Shown: positions 1-8,569, counted from the first letter of the stretch. The stretch is 64,000 nucleotides of DNA from Thalassovita sp. (GCA_017792425.1 CP051233.1:3311998-3375997), one strand, 5' to 3'. A program made the numbers and translations. The notes: generated from the letters alone by a model not told the origin.

Positions 1-177
1 CCTCCTTACCATACACCGAGCGAAGCGCCGGGGGCGGACCTGTCCACACCTCCCGCCCGGCATCGCCGGGCAGCGCCCGACCGCCCTGCTTTGCCGAAGG
101 CAAACCTACGGTTTGACGCGCGGGCACTTTGCTTCCGCCCGCGGTCAGGCGCAGCCCTCTGGTGCTAGAAACGAATA
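1..177. other. Intergenic stretch with three small hairpins
   Basis: No coding region is supported here. A perfect 7-bp hairpin lies at 55-71 (GCCCGGC, loop ATC). Two further hairpins share bases 102-104: TTTGCC-GAA-GGCAAA at 90-104 and AAACC-TAC-GGTTT at 102-114, so only one of these two can form at a time. The stretch lies downstream of the minus-strand AAA+ ATPase and could hold its 3' end, but there is no strong T-run. The gene to the left is outside the window. Confidence 0.4.
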
Positions 178-2112
178 TCACCCCTTCCCCTCCAGATACC
201 GCCGTTTCGCCTCTTCCGTCCGGCCGAAGTCGCGCACCATGGCCTCGATGGCCACCTCGTCGGACTTGTCGGCATAGCGAAACTCTGAATCCGCGTAGCG
301 GTTGATCTCCTGCACGACCATTTCCACCGTGATCGGCTTGCGCAGATCTTCGATCATCGCCAGCTTGCGCTCATAAGGCTGGAACAGGAACAACTCGGGT
401 TGTTCCATCCATTCGTCCGGCAGTTCGAAATCCATGGACCGAACCTTCACTGCATCCGTGATGTTCTTGATCGCGCGGCCCGTGAACCGTTCGTCCGCCT
501 GCTGGATCGCCTTCAGATAGGCCCCCAGCTTGGCAATCGTGTCCAGCGCGCCAATCTGCCCTTGCACGCGGTCAAAAACGTCCAGCAATCCGGCCTCTTG
601 CGGGCGGGAATGCGCCTCGAACGACCGGGCGACAGCGCGCTTGATCTCTTGCGCGGCGTACAGATCGTGATCCCCGAGCGGGATGTCGTGCCGCTTGCCC
701 AACAGCAGCGCCAGGATGTCGATGTAGTCTTCGCGTGTCTGCGGTCCATCCACCAGGAACCGCGCCCCGGCCCGTTGGCGCAGCGCGTCGTCCACGTTCT
801 CGGGGTAGTTGCTGAACATCCCGAAGGTGCAGTTGCCCCGCACCACAGTATTGGCCCCGGCAAAGGCCTCCATGAACACCGCCATCACCTCTTGCTGGCC
901 CGCGCTGGATTGCCGATCCCCACGCTTGCCGGCGATCTGGTCGATGTCGTCGATGGTGCCGAACCCGATTACCGACGGGTCCAGCACGGTGTTCACGAAC
1001 GCCTTGGCGTTCTGGCCCGACTTGCCCTGGTAGCTGTCGATATTGTCGATCCCGAAATTCTGATAACGGAACGGATAGCCCGCCCCCTGGCAGTAGTCGT
1101 TCAGCAACCCCGCCATCATCTGGATCAACGTCGTCTTGCCCGTGCCCGGCTTGCCATCCCCCATAAAGGTAAAGATGAACCCGCCCAGTTCCGCAAACGG
1201 GTTCAGCTTGCGCCCGAAATCATAGGCCATCAGCATCTTGGCCAGTCTCATCGCCTGGTATTTGGCGATGTGGTTGCCCACCACCTGATGCGGCTTCTTG
1301 AACTGCATGGACAGGGTGCTGCCCGCCGCCTTGCGCGCGGGGACAAAGCCTTGGATAGTCAGCCCATCCGCCTCTACCCGCCAGTTTGCGCCGTTGAACC
1401 CGTCCAGCCGGGGCGCGTCCTGCGCGCGCAGGGCGGCGCGTTCCATCACCTGCTCGGCAAAGGCAGTGACAGCGGCCACCAGGTGCGGCTCGTCGCTGGC
1501 ATGGGTGGCGATTACCTGGTCCAGTTCCCACAGGGCGCCATGCAACGCCAACTGCGCGTTGTCGGCCAGGATTTCCTGCGGCGGTCCGACCTCTACCGTC
1601 ACCTCTGGCTGGTGCGGGGCCAGCAGAAAAGCCAGCGCATTGGCGAAAACATGCAGGGACACCAACGCCTCCGCGGCCAGCAATTCCGCAAATTCACCCT
1701 TGCGGTTGGCGGGCAACGAGCCTTCCAGGTTGGCGCGTTTCAGCGCATCCAGCCCGGTGCGAGCGGCATAGCCCTGCCCCATCGCCAGCGAAATCGCCAG
1801 CGCGCGGCGCAGCGCGTTCATCACCATGGCTTGCAACGGAGAGACCAGCGCATCGCCGCCATCCGCCGCCTCGATCCGTTCCAGCAGGCGCACCCCTTCG
1901 GAACGCACGGTGGACCGCGCCACCATCCCTGGCGTCGTGGACCGGAACCGGCGATGCCCCACCATACCTGACGATTTCTCGGGGGTGGGCAGGTCGCGCG
2001 CCCGCGCGATCCGGGGCGTATGATCGAAGCCTTCCAGCATCGCCAGGGCAGAGGTGTAATGCGCGCGGATTTCCTCTTCGCGCAGCTCCATCAAGTCACT
2101 CGTCAAGCTCAT
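178..2112 (-). CDS. AAA+ ATPase, last gene of a three-gene module
   Basis: This 644-residue protein has an N-terminal helical region of about 300 residues with no motif I recognise, followed by one AAA+ module. Walker A is GKPGTGKTT near residues 319-326. Walker B is GFGTIDDID near 382-391. A sensor-like Asn (MFSNYPENVDD) and a probable arginine finger in ALRQRAGARF near 442-451 follow. The fold implies ATP-driven remodelling of a protein partner. It is the last of three minus-strand genes; a coiled-coil protein and an unknown protein are encoded upstream, so they are the likely partners. No membrane segment is evident. The exact function is unknown. Confidence 0.85.
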   Translation of the reverse strand: MSLTSDLMELREEEIRAHYTSALAMLEGFDHTPRIARARDLPTPEKSSGMVGHRRFRSTTPGMVARSTVRSEGVRLLERIEAADGGDALVSPLQAMVMNALRRALAISLAMGQGYAARTGLDALKRANLEGSLPANRKGEFAELLAAEALVSLHVFANALAFLLAPHQPEVTVEVGPPQEILADNAQLALHGALWELDQVIATHASDEPHLVAAVTAFAEQVMERAALRAQDAPRLDGFNGANWRVEADGLTIQGFVPARKAAGSTLSMQFKKPHQVVGNHIAKYQAMRLAKMLMAYDFGRKLNPFAELGGFIFTFMGDGKPGTGKTTLIQMMAGLLNDYCQGAGYPFRYQNFGIDNIDSYQGKSGQNAKAFVNTVLDPSVIGFGTIDDIDQIAGKRGDRQSSAGQQEVMAVFMEAFAGANTVVRGNCTFGMFSNYPENVDDALRQRAGARFLVDGPQTREDYIDILALLLGKRHDIPLGDHDLYAAQEIKRAVARSFEAHSRPQEAGLLDVFDRVQGQIGALDTIAKLGAYLKAIQQADERFTGRAIKNITDAVKVRSMDFELPDEWMEQPELFLFQPYERKLAMIEDLRKPITVEMVVQEINRYADSEFRYADKSDEVAIEAMVRDFGRTEEAKRRYLEGKG

Positions 2113-2127
2113 TCACGCGCCCTTCCC

Positions 2128-2159
2128 TTCATCTTGCCCCAAATACTCCCGCCGGAGGC
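2128..2159 (+). repeat. Dispersed intergenic element, copy 1
   Basis: This 32-bp sequence begins TTCATCTTGCC and ends CGCCGGAGGC. An identical copy lies in the opposite orientation at 9528-9559, and a shortened, slightly diverged copy at 20002-20022. It contains the small inverted repeat CTCC-CGCC-GGAG. All copies lie between genes. Confidence 0.75.
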
Positions 2160-2182
2160 ACGGAAAATCGCAGATTTTCCGT
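2160..2182. repeat. Perfect 10-bp hairpin beside the dispersed element
   Basis: ACGGAAAATC, loop GCA, GATTTTCCGT. It follows the 2128-2159 element directly and lies between the stop of the 2215-3345 gene and the start of the AAA+ ATPase. It could stabilise or partly terminate the minus-strand transcript. There is no T-run after it, so it is not a classical terminator. Confidence 0.55.
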
Positions 2183-2214
2183 TCAATAATCCAATGTTCA
2201 ATCACCCGACGCGC

Positions 2215-3345
2215 TCATCGATAACTCAGCACCCGCCCCGCCCCGCTGACCACGAACTTGCGCACGCTGGCAAAGCCGGGCGGGTTCTTTTCTGCCAGAA
2301 CCTGGTAGGGGCGTTCTGGCAGGATGATGCTGCGCTCTGTCCGCGTCGCGCCGGTATCGACCCCGCGCCCGCCGAACGGGTCCAGCGCGAAAACCTCGCG
2401 CTCTGCGGTGCTGAACCAGCCCACCCGCGCTTCGGTCACCCGTTCGCTTTCCAGCTCTTCCACCGTCCAGGCCAGTGCCCAGTCCTGCCCTTCGGGGCTT
2501 TCGGCCTCGGCCAGAACCTCGCGCAGCGGACCGGCCTGTTGCGTGTAGGCATGTGAATACATCGGCCCCAGGTGGATGCGCCGCAACCGCTTGGGGTGCA
2601 GGTCGTTGAACTGCTCGTCAAACCCTTTCGCGATCGTCACCAGCTTCAGCCCGCCCAGGGACTGTCCCATCAGATGGGCCTGCGCCTCGGGCCATCGGCG
2701 TTCGTCCTTGGGCAGGGCGGTCTTGCCGCTATCTTCGACCTCCATCAGATAGATCACCGGCAGGTTCAGCTGACTGTCATAGACCGCCCAATGCAGCAGG
2801 TAACGCCGCCGCTGGTCCAGCCCGCTCAGCCAGATCGTGCGCGGATCGTTTCGGGCCCAGAACAACTGACCCTTCTGCAGCTCTTCGTAGTACAGCCGCT
2901 GCGACAGGGCGAACTGCAGCCTTGTGGGGATCTTCTGCTGGCCCACGATCTGTTCCACCATCTGCCGTTTCAACGCCTCGACCGACGGCAGGCCTTCCAG
3001 GTGCTGCTGCGCCTGCATCGCGTCATTGGCCATCACCAGCAATTCGTTGAACACCGGGAAACCACTGTCCACCGTGTCGATGGACAGCGAGCCAAAGAAC
3101 TGCCCGGTCTCGCGCCCGACAAGCAGGTATTTCATGCTCAGCGCCCGAAAGGTGAACCCGATCATCGCCATGTAGCGGGTCAGCAGCTCCACCTCTTCGG
3201 TGTTCAGCGCACCCTCTGCCCGCATCTGGGCGGCGACACGGGTCATGTGGCCGGTGATCGCGTCGAACTTGCGGAAATATCGGCGGCTGGCGAACGTATC
3301 CTGCAACGCTGCGTGATCGGCCTGGATTTCGACCTTGCCGGACAT
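2215..3345 (-). CDS. Protein of unknown function, middle gene of the AAA+ module
   Basis: The 376-residue protein has no motif that I recognise. It looks soluble, with no signal peptide or membrane segment, and is rich in charged and aromatic residues (for example YLLHWAVYDSQLNLPVIYLM around the middle). The start codon directly follows the TAA of the coiled-coil gene upstream (TAAATG), which indicates translational coupling. The AAA+ ATPase follows after about 100 bp. The tight arrangement suggests that the three proteins work together, but no function can be assigned from sequence. Confidence 0.75.
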   Translation of the reverse strand: MSGKVEIQADHAALQDTFASRRYFRKFDAITGHMTRVAAQMRAEGALNTEEVELLTRYMAMIGFTFRALSMKYLLVGRETGQFFGSLSIDTVDSGFPVFNELLVMANDAMQAQQHLEGLPSVEALKRQMVEQIVGQQKIPTRLQFALSQRLYYEELQKGQLFWARNDPRTIWLSGLDQRRRYLLHWAVYDSQLNLPVIYLMEVEDSGKTALPKDERRWPEAQAHLMGQSLGGLKLVTIAKGFDEQFNDLHPKRLRRIHLGPMYSHAYTQQAGPLREVLAEAESPEGQDWALAWTVEELESERVTEARVGWFSTAEREVFALDPFGGRGVDTGATRTERSIILPERPYQVLAEKNPPGFASVRKFVVSGAGRVLSYR

Positions 3346-4422
3346 TTACGCCCCGTACAGGTTCTTGTCGTGTTTCTCGACGATGGCCTGGAACCGGCGG
3401 GCAAAGCGTTCGTCCGCCTTGGCCTTGGCTTCCAGCACCTGCCGGGCAAAGACCATGTGTTCCTCGTGTTTTTCCATCATGTCGGCCATGCGCTGGTTCG
3501 TCGCCGTGCCGATCGCGGCCATGGCGGCCTGTGCTTCCTTGTCGGTCTGCACGCCGATTTCGTTGATGCGGTGGGCGATGTCCTGCTGTTGCGCAGTTTT
3601 CAACGACTTGGTCAGCGCATCATACAGGATCACCCGCTGTTTTGTGTCTGTCTGCAACTTGTTGATCAGCACCATCTGCGTCGCGGCCTGGTTCTGAAGG
3701 CTGTCCACCCAGGTCTTGCCCTTCTCGATATAACGCTCCAGCGTCTGCGACTTTGCCAACTTCACCTGTTCGTCCTGCACCAGCGCGTTGTACTGCTTGT
3801 TCAGGTCGGCCAGTTGGGTTTCCAGCTTGGTGCGTTCGGCGGCGTCCTGCGTGACGCTGATCTTGTTTTCCAACTCGATGATCTTCGGGTCCATGCCCAA
3901 GATCTCTTCGCGGACGTTTTCCAGCGCCTGCACGGTCAACTCGCGTTCGTCCAGCGTTTCGGTCAGGTTGCCCTCGACCTTGGTTTTCTGGTCGTTCAGC
4001 GTGGCCAGTTGGCTTTCCAGCAGCTTGGTAATCACGTCGGATTTGCCGATCAGATCTTGCAGCTTGTCGTCGATATTGGCGGTACGCATCCGTTCCTGCC
4101 GCATCGAATCCGATTTGCCCTTGCTGAAAATGCCGACAAAGCTTTCCCAGCCGGTCTTTGTCCGCATCTGGTCAAAATCCTTGGAAAACGCGGCCGTCAC
4201 ATCGTCCAGACCCATGATCAGTTCGGCGATATTGGCGTTCATCACCTCGGTATGGGCGTGAACATCGTCCAGCGTGGCATTCTCTATATCAATCATGGCG
4301 TCGTCGCCCGATTTCATCTTGACGCGCGCCATTTCAATCCGGCTGGTCAGTTCCGCGATCTTGGCCTGCGCATCGGCCACCTGTTTTTGCGACTCCAGAA
4401 CCTGCGCTTCGAAATTGGCCAT
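3346..4422 (-). CDS. Long coiled-coil protein, TelA-like in overall layout
   Basis: This 358-residue protein is almost entirely helical with heptad-like patterns from residue 1 to about 300. It has no signal peptide or transmembrane helix. The layout (helical N-terminus, a short GIFSKGKSDSMR segment near residue 100, then long helices ending with a Gln/Ala-rich stretch) loosely recalls TelA/KlaA toxic-anion-resistance proteins. That resemblance is only an impression and could reflect coiled-coil composition. The start has a good ribosome site (GGGAG seven bases upstream). It is first in the module with the unknown protein and the AAA+ ATPase. Confidence 0.75.
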   Translation of the reverse strand: MANFEAQVLESQKQVADAQAKIAELTSRIEMARVKMKSGDDAMIDIENATLDDVHAHTEVMNANIAELIMGLDDVTAAFSKDFDQMRTKTGWESFVGIFSKGKSDSMRQERMRTANIDDKLQDLIGKSDVITKLLESQLATLNDQKTKVEGNLTETLDERELTVQALENVREEILGMDPKIIELENKISVTQDAAERTKLETQLADLNKQYNALVQDEQVKLAKSQTLERYIEKGKTWVDSLQNQAATQMVLINKLQTDTKQRVILYDALTKSLKTAQQQDIAHRINEIGVQTDKEAQAAMAAIGTATNQRMADMMEKHEEHMVFARQVLEAKAKADERFARRFQAIVEKHDKNLYGA

Positions 4423-4458
4423 TGCATTCTCCCTGAATGAAACCTTCGCCTGTCATAT

Positions 4459-4486
4459 GGGGAATGTAACGATCCTTTACATCCCC
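4459..4486. promoter_or_regulatory. 28-bp near-palindrome, possible operator of the AAA+ module
   Basis: The arms are GGGG-A-ATGTAA on the left and TTTACAT-CCCC on the right, around a six-base centre. It lies 37 bp upstream of the coiled-coil gene start (4422, minus) and 129 bp from the plus-strand cupin gene. It could be a repressor site or a transcribed hairpin. No regulator gene is adjacent. Confidence 0.4.
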
Positions 4487-4614
4487 CGGCGATTTGAAAT
4501 CCGTGGAAACTTTCGCAAAACCGAACCCCAAAGAAAAGGGGGAAGCATCGCGCCTGCTTGGCAAATCCCGCCGCCCGGTCCAGATTGGCGGCAATCGCGC
4601 TGACAGAGGTTCCA

Positions 4615-4953
4615 ATGTCCCATTTCCTGCCCGTCTCCCGTTCGGTTTCCCCGGAAACCGAACGCCCCGCCGCAGACCGCCTGATCGCGGGCGACCCGGT
4701 GTTCACCACCTGGAACCTGGAAGAGCGCGATGGCCTGTATTGCGGCATCTGGCAATCAACGCCGGGCAAGTGGCGCGTGGCTTATGACGAATGGGAATAC
4801 TGCCGCATCCTGTCCGGCCATTCGGTCGTGACAGAGGACGGCCAGCCCCCCGTATCCCTGCGCGCGGGTGACAGTTTCATCCTGCGGCCCGGGTTTGCCG
4901 GTACTTGGGAAGTACTGGAAACCACCACCAAGGATTACGTGATCCGCCTATGA
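4615..4953 (+). CDS. Small cupin-domain protein (DUF861/EutQ type)
   Basis: This 112-residue single cupin contains EYCRILSGHSVVTEDGQ and LRAGDSFILRPGFAGTWEV, the two conserved strands of the cupin_3 (DUF861) family. Such proteins often bind small molecules, and the typical metal ligands are not obvious here. The start at 4615 is chosen because of the AGAGG just upstream; an earlier start at 4558 lacks a ribosome site and adds an unconserved leader. Its stop overlaps the start of the following permease (ATGA), so the two are co-translated. Confidence 0.8.
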   Translation: MSHFLPVSRSVSPETERPAADRLIAGDPVFTTWNLEERDGLYCGIWQSTPGKWRVAYDEWEYCRILSGHSVVTEDGQPPVSLRAGDSFILRPGFAGTWEVLETTTKDYVIRL

Positions 4954-5816
4954 CCGCCATGCAGAATACCCTGTCCGTCGGCGTTGTCGGCCTGATCCTT
5001 CTGGCCACCACCGCCATTGTCACCGGCGACGCTGCCGGCAAGTTGCTGACCGCGCAGGGCGTCAGCCCGTTTTTCGTGGCATGGTCCCGCTTCGCGCTGG
5101 CCGCAGTTCTAATCCTGCCCCTGTCCGGCCTGACCCGAATGGAACTGCCGCAAATGCTGAACTGGCGGGTCGTGCTGCGGGCAGGGCTTATCGCAGCGGG
5201 TATTTCATCCATCCTGACGGCCCTGCGCACCGAACCTATCGCCAATGTCTATGGCGCCTTCTTCATCGGGCCCGTGGTCGCCTATGCGCTGGCAGTGCTG
5301 CTGCTGCGCGAACGCGTCACAAAGGCGCGCACCATGTTGCTGGCAATCGGCTTCGCCGGAGTCCTTCTGGTGGTGCAACCGGGCGCGCAGATGGGAACGG
5401 GGATGCTGTTCGCCCTGCTGGCGGGGTGCTGCTATGGTGCCTACCTGACCGCCACGCGCTGGCTGGCCGGGCAGTACCGCCCCCGCTTTCTGCTGACCGC
5501 GCAATTGGTGATCGGTGCGGTGCTACTGTCGCCCTTGGGCCTGACGCACCTGCCCGGTGCGGGCAGCCTGCAAATCTGGGGGCTGGTGGCGCTCAGCGCG
5601 GCGGCCTCGGCTTTGGGGAATTTCATTCTGGTGCTGATCAACCGCACCACCCCTGCCACGATCTCTGCGCCGCTGATCTATTTCCAGCTTGTCGCGGCTG
5701 CCGTGCTAGGGGTGCTGGTGTTCAACGATTGGCCTGATGCGATCAGTATCTCGGGGCTGGCCGTCATCCTTGCTTCTGGCTTCGGCGGTTTCGCATTGGC
5801 CCGGCGTGGAAAATAG
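4950..5816 (+). CDS. DMT-superfamily (EamA) permease
   Basis: The 288-residue protein has about ten hydrophobic segments in two EamA repeats, as in drug/metabolite exporters of the inner membrane. Examples are VGVVGLILLATTAIVTG at the N-terminus and LLAIGFAGVLLVVQPG in the first repeat. It starts at 4950 within the stop of the cupin gene (ATGA overlap). Substrate unknown; coupling to a small cupin suggests a shared small-molecule role, which is inference. Confidence 0.85.
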   Translation: MTAMQNTLSVGVVGLILLATTAIVTGDAAGKLLTAQGVSPFFVAWSRFALAAVLILPLSGLTRMELPQMLNWRVVLRAGLIAAGISSILTALRTEPIANVYGAFFIGPVVAYALAVLLLRERVTKARTMLLAIGFAGVLLVVQPGAQMGTGMLFALLAGCCYGAYLTATRWLAGQYRPRFLLTAQLVIGAVLLSPLGLTHLPGAGSLQIWGLVALSAAASALGNFILVLINRTTPATISAPLIYFQLVAAAVLGVLVFNDWPDAISISGLAVILASGFGGFALARRGK

Positions 5817-5819
5817 AAC

Positions 5820-5849
5820 GGGGCCGCGCCGACAGACTGGCGCGACCCC
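5820..5849. terminator. Hairpin between convergent genes
   Basis: The arms GGGGCCGCGCC and GGCGCGACCCC form an 11-bp stem with one mismatch and an 8-base loop. It begins four bases after the permease stop. A second perfect 10-bp inverted repeat (TTGAGCTTCC / GGAAGCTCAA) lies at 5854-5894. No long T-run follows, so termination is inferred from position. Confidence 0.5.
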
Positions 5850-5904
5850 GATGTTGAGCTTCCATGAACAGGGAAGGAAACGCGGGAAGCTCAATTCCAA
5901 TTTC

Positions 5905-6879
5905 TCATTCGGGCACGCAGACCTGTCCAGCCGCCATCGCCCGCAGGGTACGTACCACCAACGCGGCGATGATCACCGCCAGAACCACCAACAGGCCCGA
6001 CCCGATATAGTGATGCACTGTGCTGCCCATCTTTGCTGCGAAGGTGAAACTGGCAATGGTAACAGCGGCAAAAGGAAAGCTCAGCGCCCAGAAGCTCATG
6101 GCGAAGGGCAGCTTGACGATGCGCGGCAACTGGATCGCCACGATCAGCGTGAACAGATAGGCCGCGTTCAGCAGGATACGCGCGAATATGTCGATGTCGC
6201 CGACCAGCCGCACCCAGGCCACCATGCCCACGGCGGGCGGCGCGATCAGGATCACCAGCGTTGGCTGCAAGCGGCCGGGCAACGGATCGTGAAAGATCAG
6301 CCGGTTGATCACCAGCGTCATCAGCACGACCCAGAAGATCAGGCCGACGGACATGAAATACCAGCTCAGCTCGGTGAACCCCAAAGGCACGCCCGCTATG
6401 GGGACGATCACGTTGCCCACCGCCGGGATGAACCATGCCGGGTTCAGGTGGCCTGTCTGGAAAGACCGGCCACCGATCCAGCCGGAAACCACTGCCAACG
6501 TCAGAACGAATTGCAGCGCGGTTCCGGCCCCCCACAAGGGCAGCGCCAGCGCCGGCGCGCGCGTCAGGCTGGCCGCACCCAGCAGCAGCAGCGAAATCGC
6601 GATGGCCGGGAAAAAGGAAAGACGCACCGGGTGCTTCCATTCCTCAGCCACGGCCTGAGGGTATTTGGTGGCCTTCGCCCCGTAGCCCAGCAGGATCGCT
6701 GCGAACATCACCAGCGCAACATAGTAAACCGCGGTCGAGCCCGCCCCGCCGATCCCCCACGCCGCTTCTGCTGCGTGCAACGCCAGCGCAAAGCCTGTCA
6801 TGCCCATGGTGGTGGCGAAAAAAGTGACCGGGTAATGTTCCAGCCGGTTTCCCGGCGCAACCTGTGCAACATCTGTCAT
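5905..6879 (-). CDS. TDT/SLAC1-family transporter, TehA-like
   Basis: The 324-residue integral membrane protein has about ten helices. The N-terminal YPVTFFATTMGMTGFALAL motif is typical of the tellurite-resistance/dicarboxylate transporter (TDT, SLAC1-like) family, whose members move small anions such as nitrate, chloride, sulfite or dicarboxylates. I place the start at 6879 (MTDVAQ) because AAGGG lies just upstream; an in-frame start at 6972 would run through the promoter. A TTGAC-N4-GTCAA box 70 bp upstream suggests control by an FNR/Dnr-type regulator. Substrate not determinable. Confidence 0.85.
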   Translation of the reverse strand: MTDVAQVAPGNRLEHYPVTFFATTMGMTGFALALHAAEAAWGIGGAGSTAVYYVALVMFAAILLGYGAKATKYPQAVAEEWKHPVRLSFFPAIAISLLLLGAASLTRAPALALPLWGAGTALQFVLTLAVVSGWIGGRSFQTGHLNPAWFIPAVGNVIVPIAGVPLGFTELSWYFMSVGLIFWVVLMTLVINRLIFHDPLPGRLQPTLVILIAPPAVGMVAWVRLVGDIDIFARILLNAAYLFTLIVAIQLPRIVKLPFAMSFWALSFPFAAVTIASFTFAAKMGSTVHHYIGSGLLVVLAVIIAALVVRTLRAMAAGQVCVPE

Positions 6880-6948
6880 ATGCGAGCCCTTCCCAAAACG
6901 CGCAGCCTTCTTACATGCCACACCTCGCATATGAATTGATCCTATACC

Positions 6949-6962
6949 TTGACTTAGGTCAA
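6949..6962. promoter_or_regulatory. FNR/Dnr-type box upstream of the TDT transporter
   Basis: TTGACTTAGGTCAA has perfect 5-bp arms around a 4-base spacer, matching the TTGAN-N4-NTCAA pattern of the CRP/FNR family. It lies 70 bp upstream of the transporter start, between that start and the end of the upstream dehydrogenase. A CATAT sequence at about 6929-6933 could serve as the -10 for an activator site near -41. Confidence 0.6.
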
Positions 6963-6984
6963 TAAGATGCACTTTCTGCGCATC

Positions 6985-8538
6985 TTATGCAGAACAGATA
7001 CGATCCGACAGAACCGCGCCCAGGTACTCGGTGCGTTTCAGATAGGCATTGATCTGATCCGCGGCCGGATGCGTGGCGAACCTCGGGGCCAGCGCGCGCA
7101 GCAGCACCCATTCCGACAACGCCATGAAATCGGCGGCCTTTTCCACCGGCGTCGTCGCCATCGCCGCGCGGGCGTGAATCCAATGCGCCGCAGCCTCTGG
7201 GGCGGCCTGCAAGGCGAAGTCCGCGAACCGGTCAGCCGCCACAGCGGCATTGCCCTGCAGCAGGCGTGTCGCCAGTGTCAGCGCATGGATACCGTTCGCC
7301 CCTTCATAGATGCGGCAGATGCGGGCGTCGCGCCAGACCTGTTCCACCCGGTATTCCTGCAGATAGCCGTAGCCGCCCAGGCACTGAATACCCAGATCGG
7401 CGGCCCGACTGGCGGCCTCGGTGCAGAAATGCTTGGCGATCGGGGTCAGGAATTCCACCAGCATCGGATCGTCGCCCTTTTCCAGCTCGGTGATCGCCAG
7501 GTGGCTGATACCCCGCCCCAGCAGCGACAGCGCCCGCATTTCGGCCAGCATGTTGCGCACGTCCGGGTGCTGGTCCAGCGTTACCGGCTGGCCGTCCGGC
7601 CCTCGCCCCTGCATCCGTTCCCCACAATAGGCGGCGGCGATGTCATGGGCGCGGGTGGCATGAGCCACGCCCTGCAGCGCCACATCGATCCGGGCATGGT
7701 TCATCATGGTGAACATCGCGCGCAATCCGTCGCCCTCACGCCCGACCAATTCCGCCACCGCCCCGTCAAATGCCATCTGGCAGGTGGGCGAGGCATGCAA
7801 CCCCATCTTTTCCTCGATCCGGGTCACGGTGATCGGGTTGCGGCTGCCATCGGGCAGGTGCGACAGGCAGGCGAACAACGACAGCCCCTTCACCCCGCTG
7901 TCGGCATCGCCCGTCCGCGCCAGCACCAAATGAAAAATCCCATCGGTCATGTCCTGATCACCGCCCGAGATGAATATCTTCTCGCCCGTGATCCGCCATG
8001 CGCCACCCTCCTGCGTGGCGCGCGCGCGGATGCGGCCCAGATCAGAACCCGCGCCGGGTTCGGTCAGGCACATGGTGGACAGCCATTCCCCGCTGGCAAG
8101 GCGCGGCACATAGGCCGCCTTTTGCGCGTCAGTGCCAAAATCCAGCAAGGTGCGCACCGCGCCCGGCACCAGCCCCGTCACCATCTGCAAGCTGTGGTTC
8201 GCGCCGGAAAAAATTTCGGACACGCAGGCCAGCGCCACACCGCCCAAGCCCTGCCCGCCATATTCCTCGGGCACGGTCAGCGCGGGCCAGCCCTGTTCGG
8301 CATAGGCGGCATAGACCTGCCGGAACCCGTCCGGCATGATCACGCGGCCAGCCTCCAGCCGGCAACCCTGCCGGTCGCCGGGTTCGTCCCACGGCGCGAT
8401 TTCCCCCTCAGCGAAAGCGGCGAAGGCCTGCGTGATCTCTCGGGTCAGGTCACCATCCCAATCGGGCAGCGCCGCTGCGTTACCTACATGTTCCAACGTG
8501 AACAGGATATCGTCTACCGGCGCGGCAAAGGGTTTCAT
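6985..8538 (-). CDS. Acyl-CoA dehydrogenase, aromatic-acid cluster
   Basis: The 517-residue FAD enzyme has the acyl-CoA dehydrogenase core: FPxE-type segment PALTVPEEYGGQGLGG, FAD/substrate motif TMCLTEPGAGSDLGR, and the C-terminal RIYEGANGIHALTLA with the expected catalytic Glu near residue 411. It is longer than the usual 380-400 residues because of N- and C-terminal extensions, as in DmdC-like members. It ends a minus-strand gene run with a CoA ligase and a crotonase, so it probably oxidises a phenylpropanoyl-CoA such as a dihydro-hydroxycinnamoyl-CoA. The substrate is inferred from context. AAAGGA precedes the start by six bases. Confidence 0.85.
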   Translation of the reverse strand: MKPFAAPVDDILFTLEHVGNAAALPDWDGDLTREITQAFAAFAEGEIAPWDEPGDRQGCRLEAGRVIMPDGFRQVYAAYAEQGWPALTVPEEYGGQGLGGVALACVSEIFSGANHSLQMVTGLVPGAVRTLLDFGTDAQKAAYVPRLASGEWLSTMCLTEPGAGSDLGRIRARATQEGGAWRITGEKIFISGGDQDMTDGIFHLVLARTGDADSGVKGLSLFACLSHLPDGSRNPITVTRIEEKMGLHASPTCQMAFDGAVAELVGREGDGLRAMFTMMNHARIDVALQGVAHATRAHDIAAAYCGERMQGRGPDGQPVTLDQHPDVRNMLAEMRALSLLGRGISHLAITELEKGDDPMLVEFLTPIAKHFCTEAASRAADLGIQCLGGYGYLQEYRVEQVWRDARICRIYEGANGIHALTLATRLLQGNAAVAADRFADFALQAAPEAAAHWIHARAAMATTPVEKAADFMALSEWVLLRALAPRFATHPAADQINAYLKRTEYLGAVLSDRICSA

Positions 8539-8569
8539 GGCTGGTCCTTTCAGGCAAAGAGGGATCGTG

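Noticed and set aside
400..1971. Long plus-strand frame of 523 codons opposite the AAA+ ATPase
   Set aside because: It mirrors the codon structure of the minus-strand gene, has a biased His/Arg/Gln-rich composition and no recognisable domain; typical antisense shadow in GC-rich DNA.
2572..4440. 622-codon plus-strand frame opposite the two upstream module genes
   Set aside because: It spans two real minus-strand genes and their junction, with low-complexity Leu/Gln/Val composition and no ribosome site.
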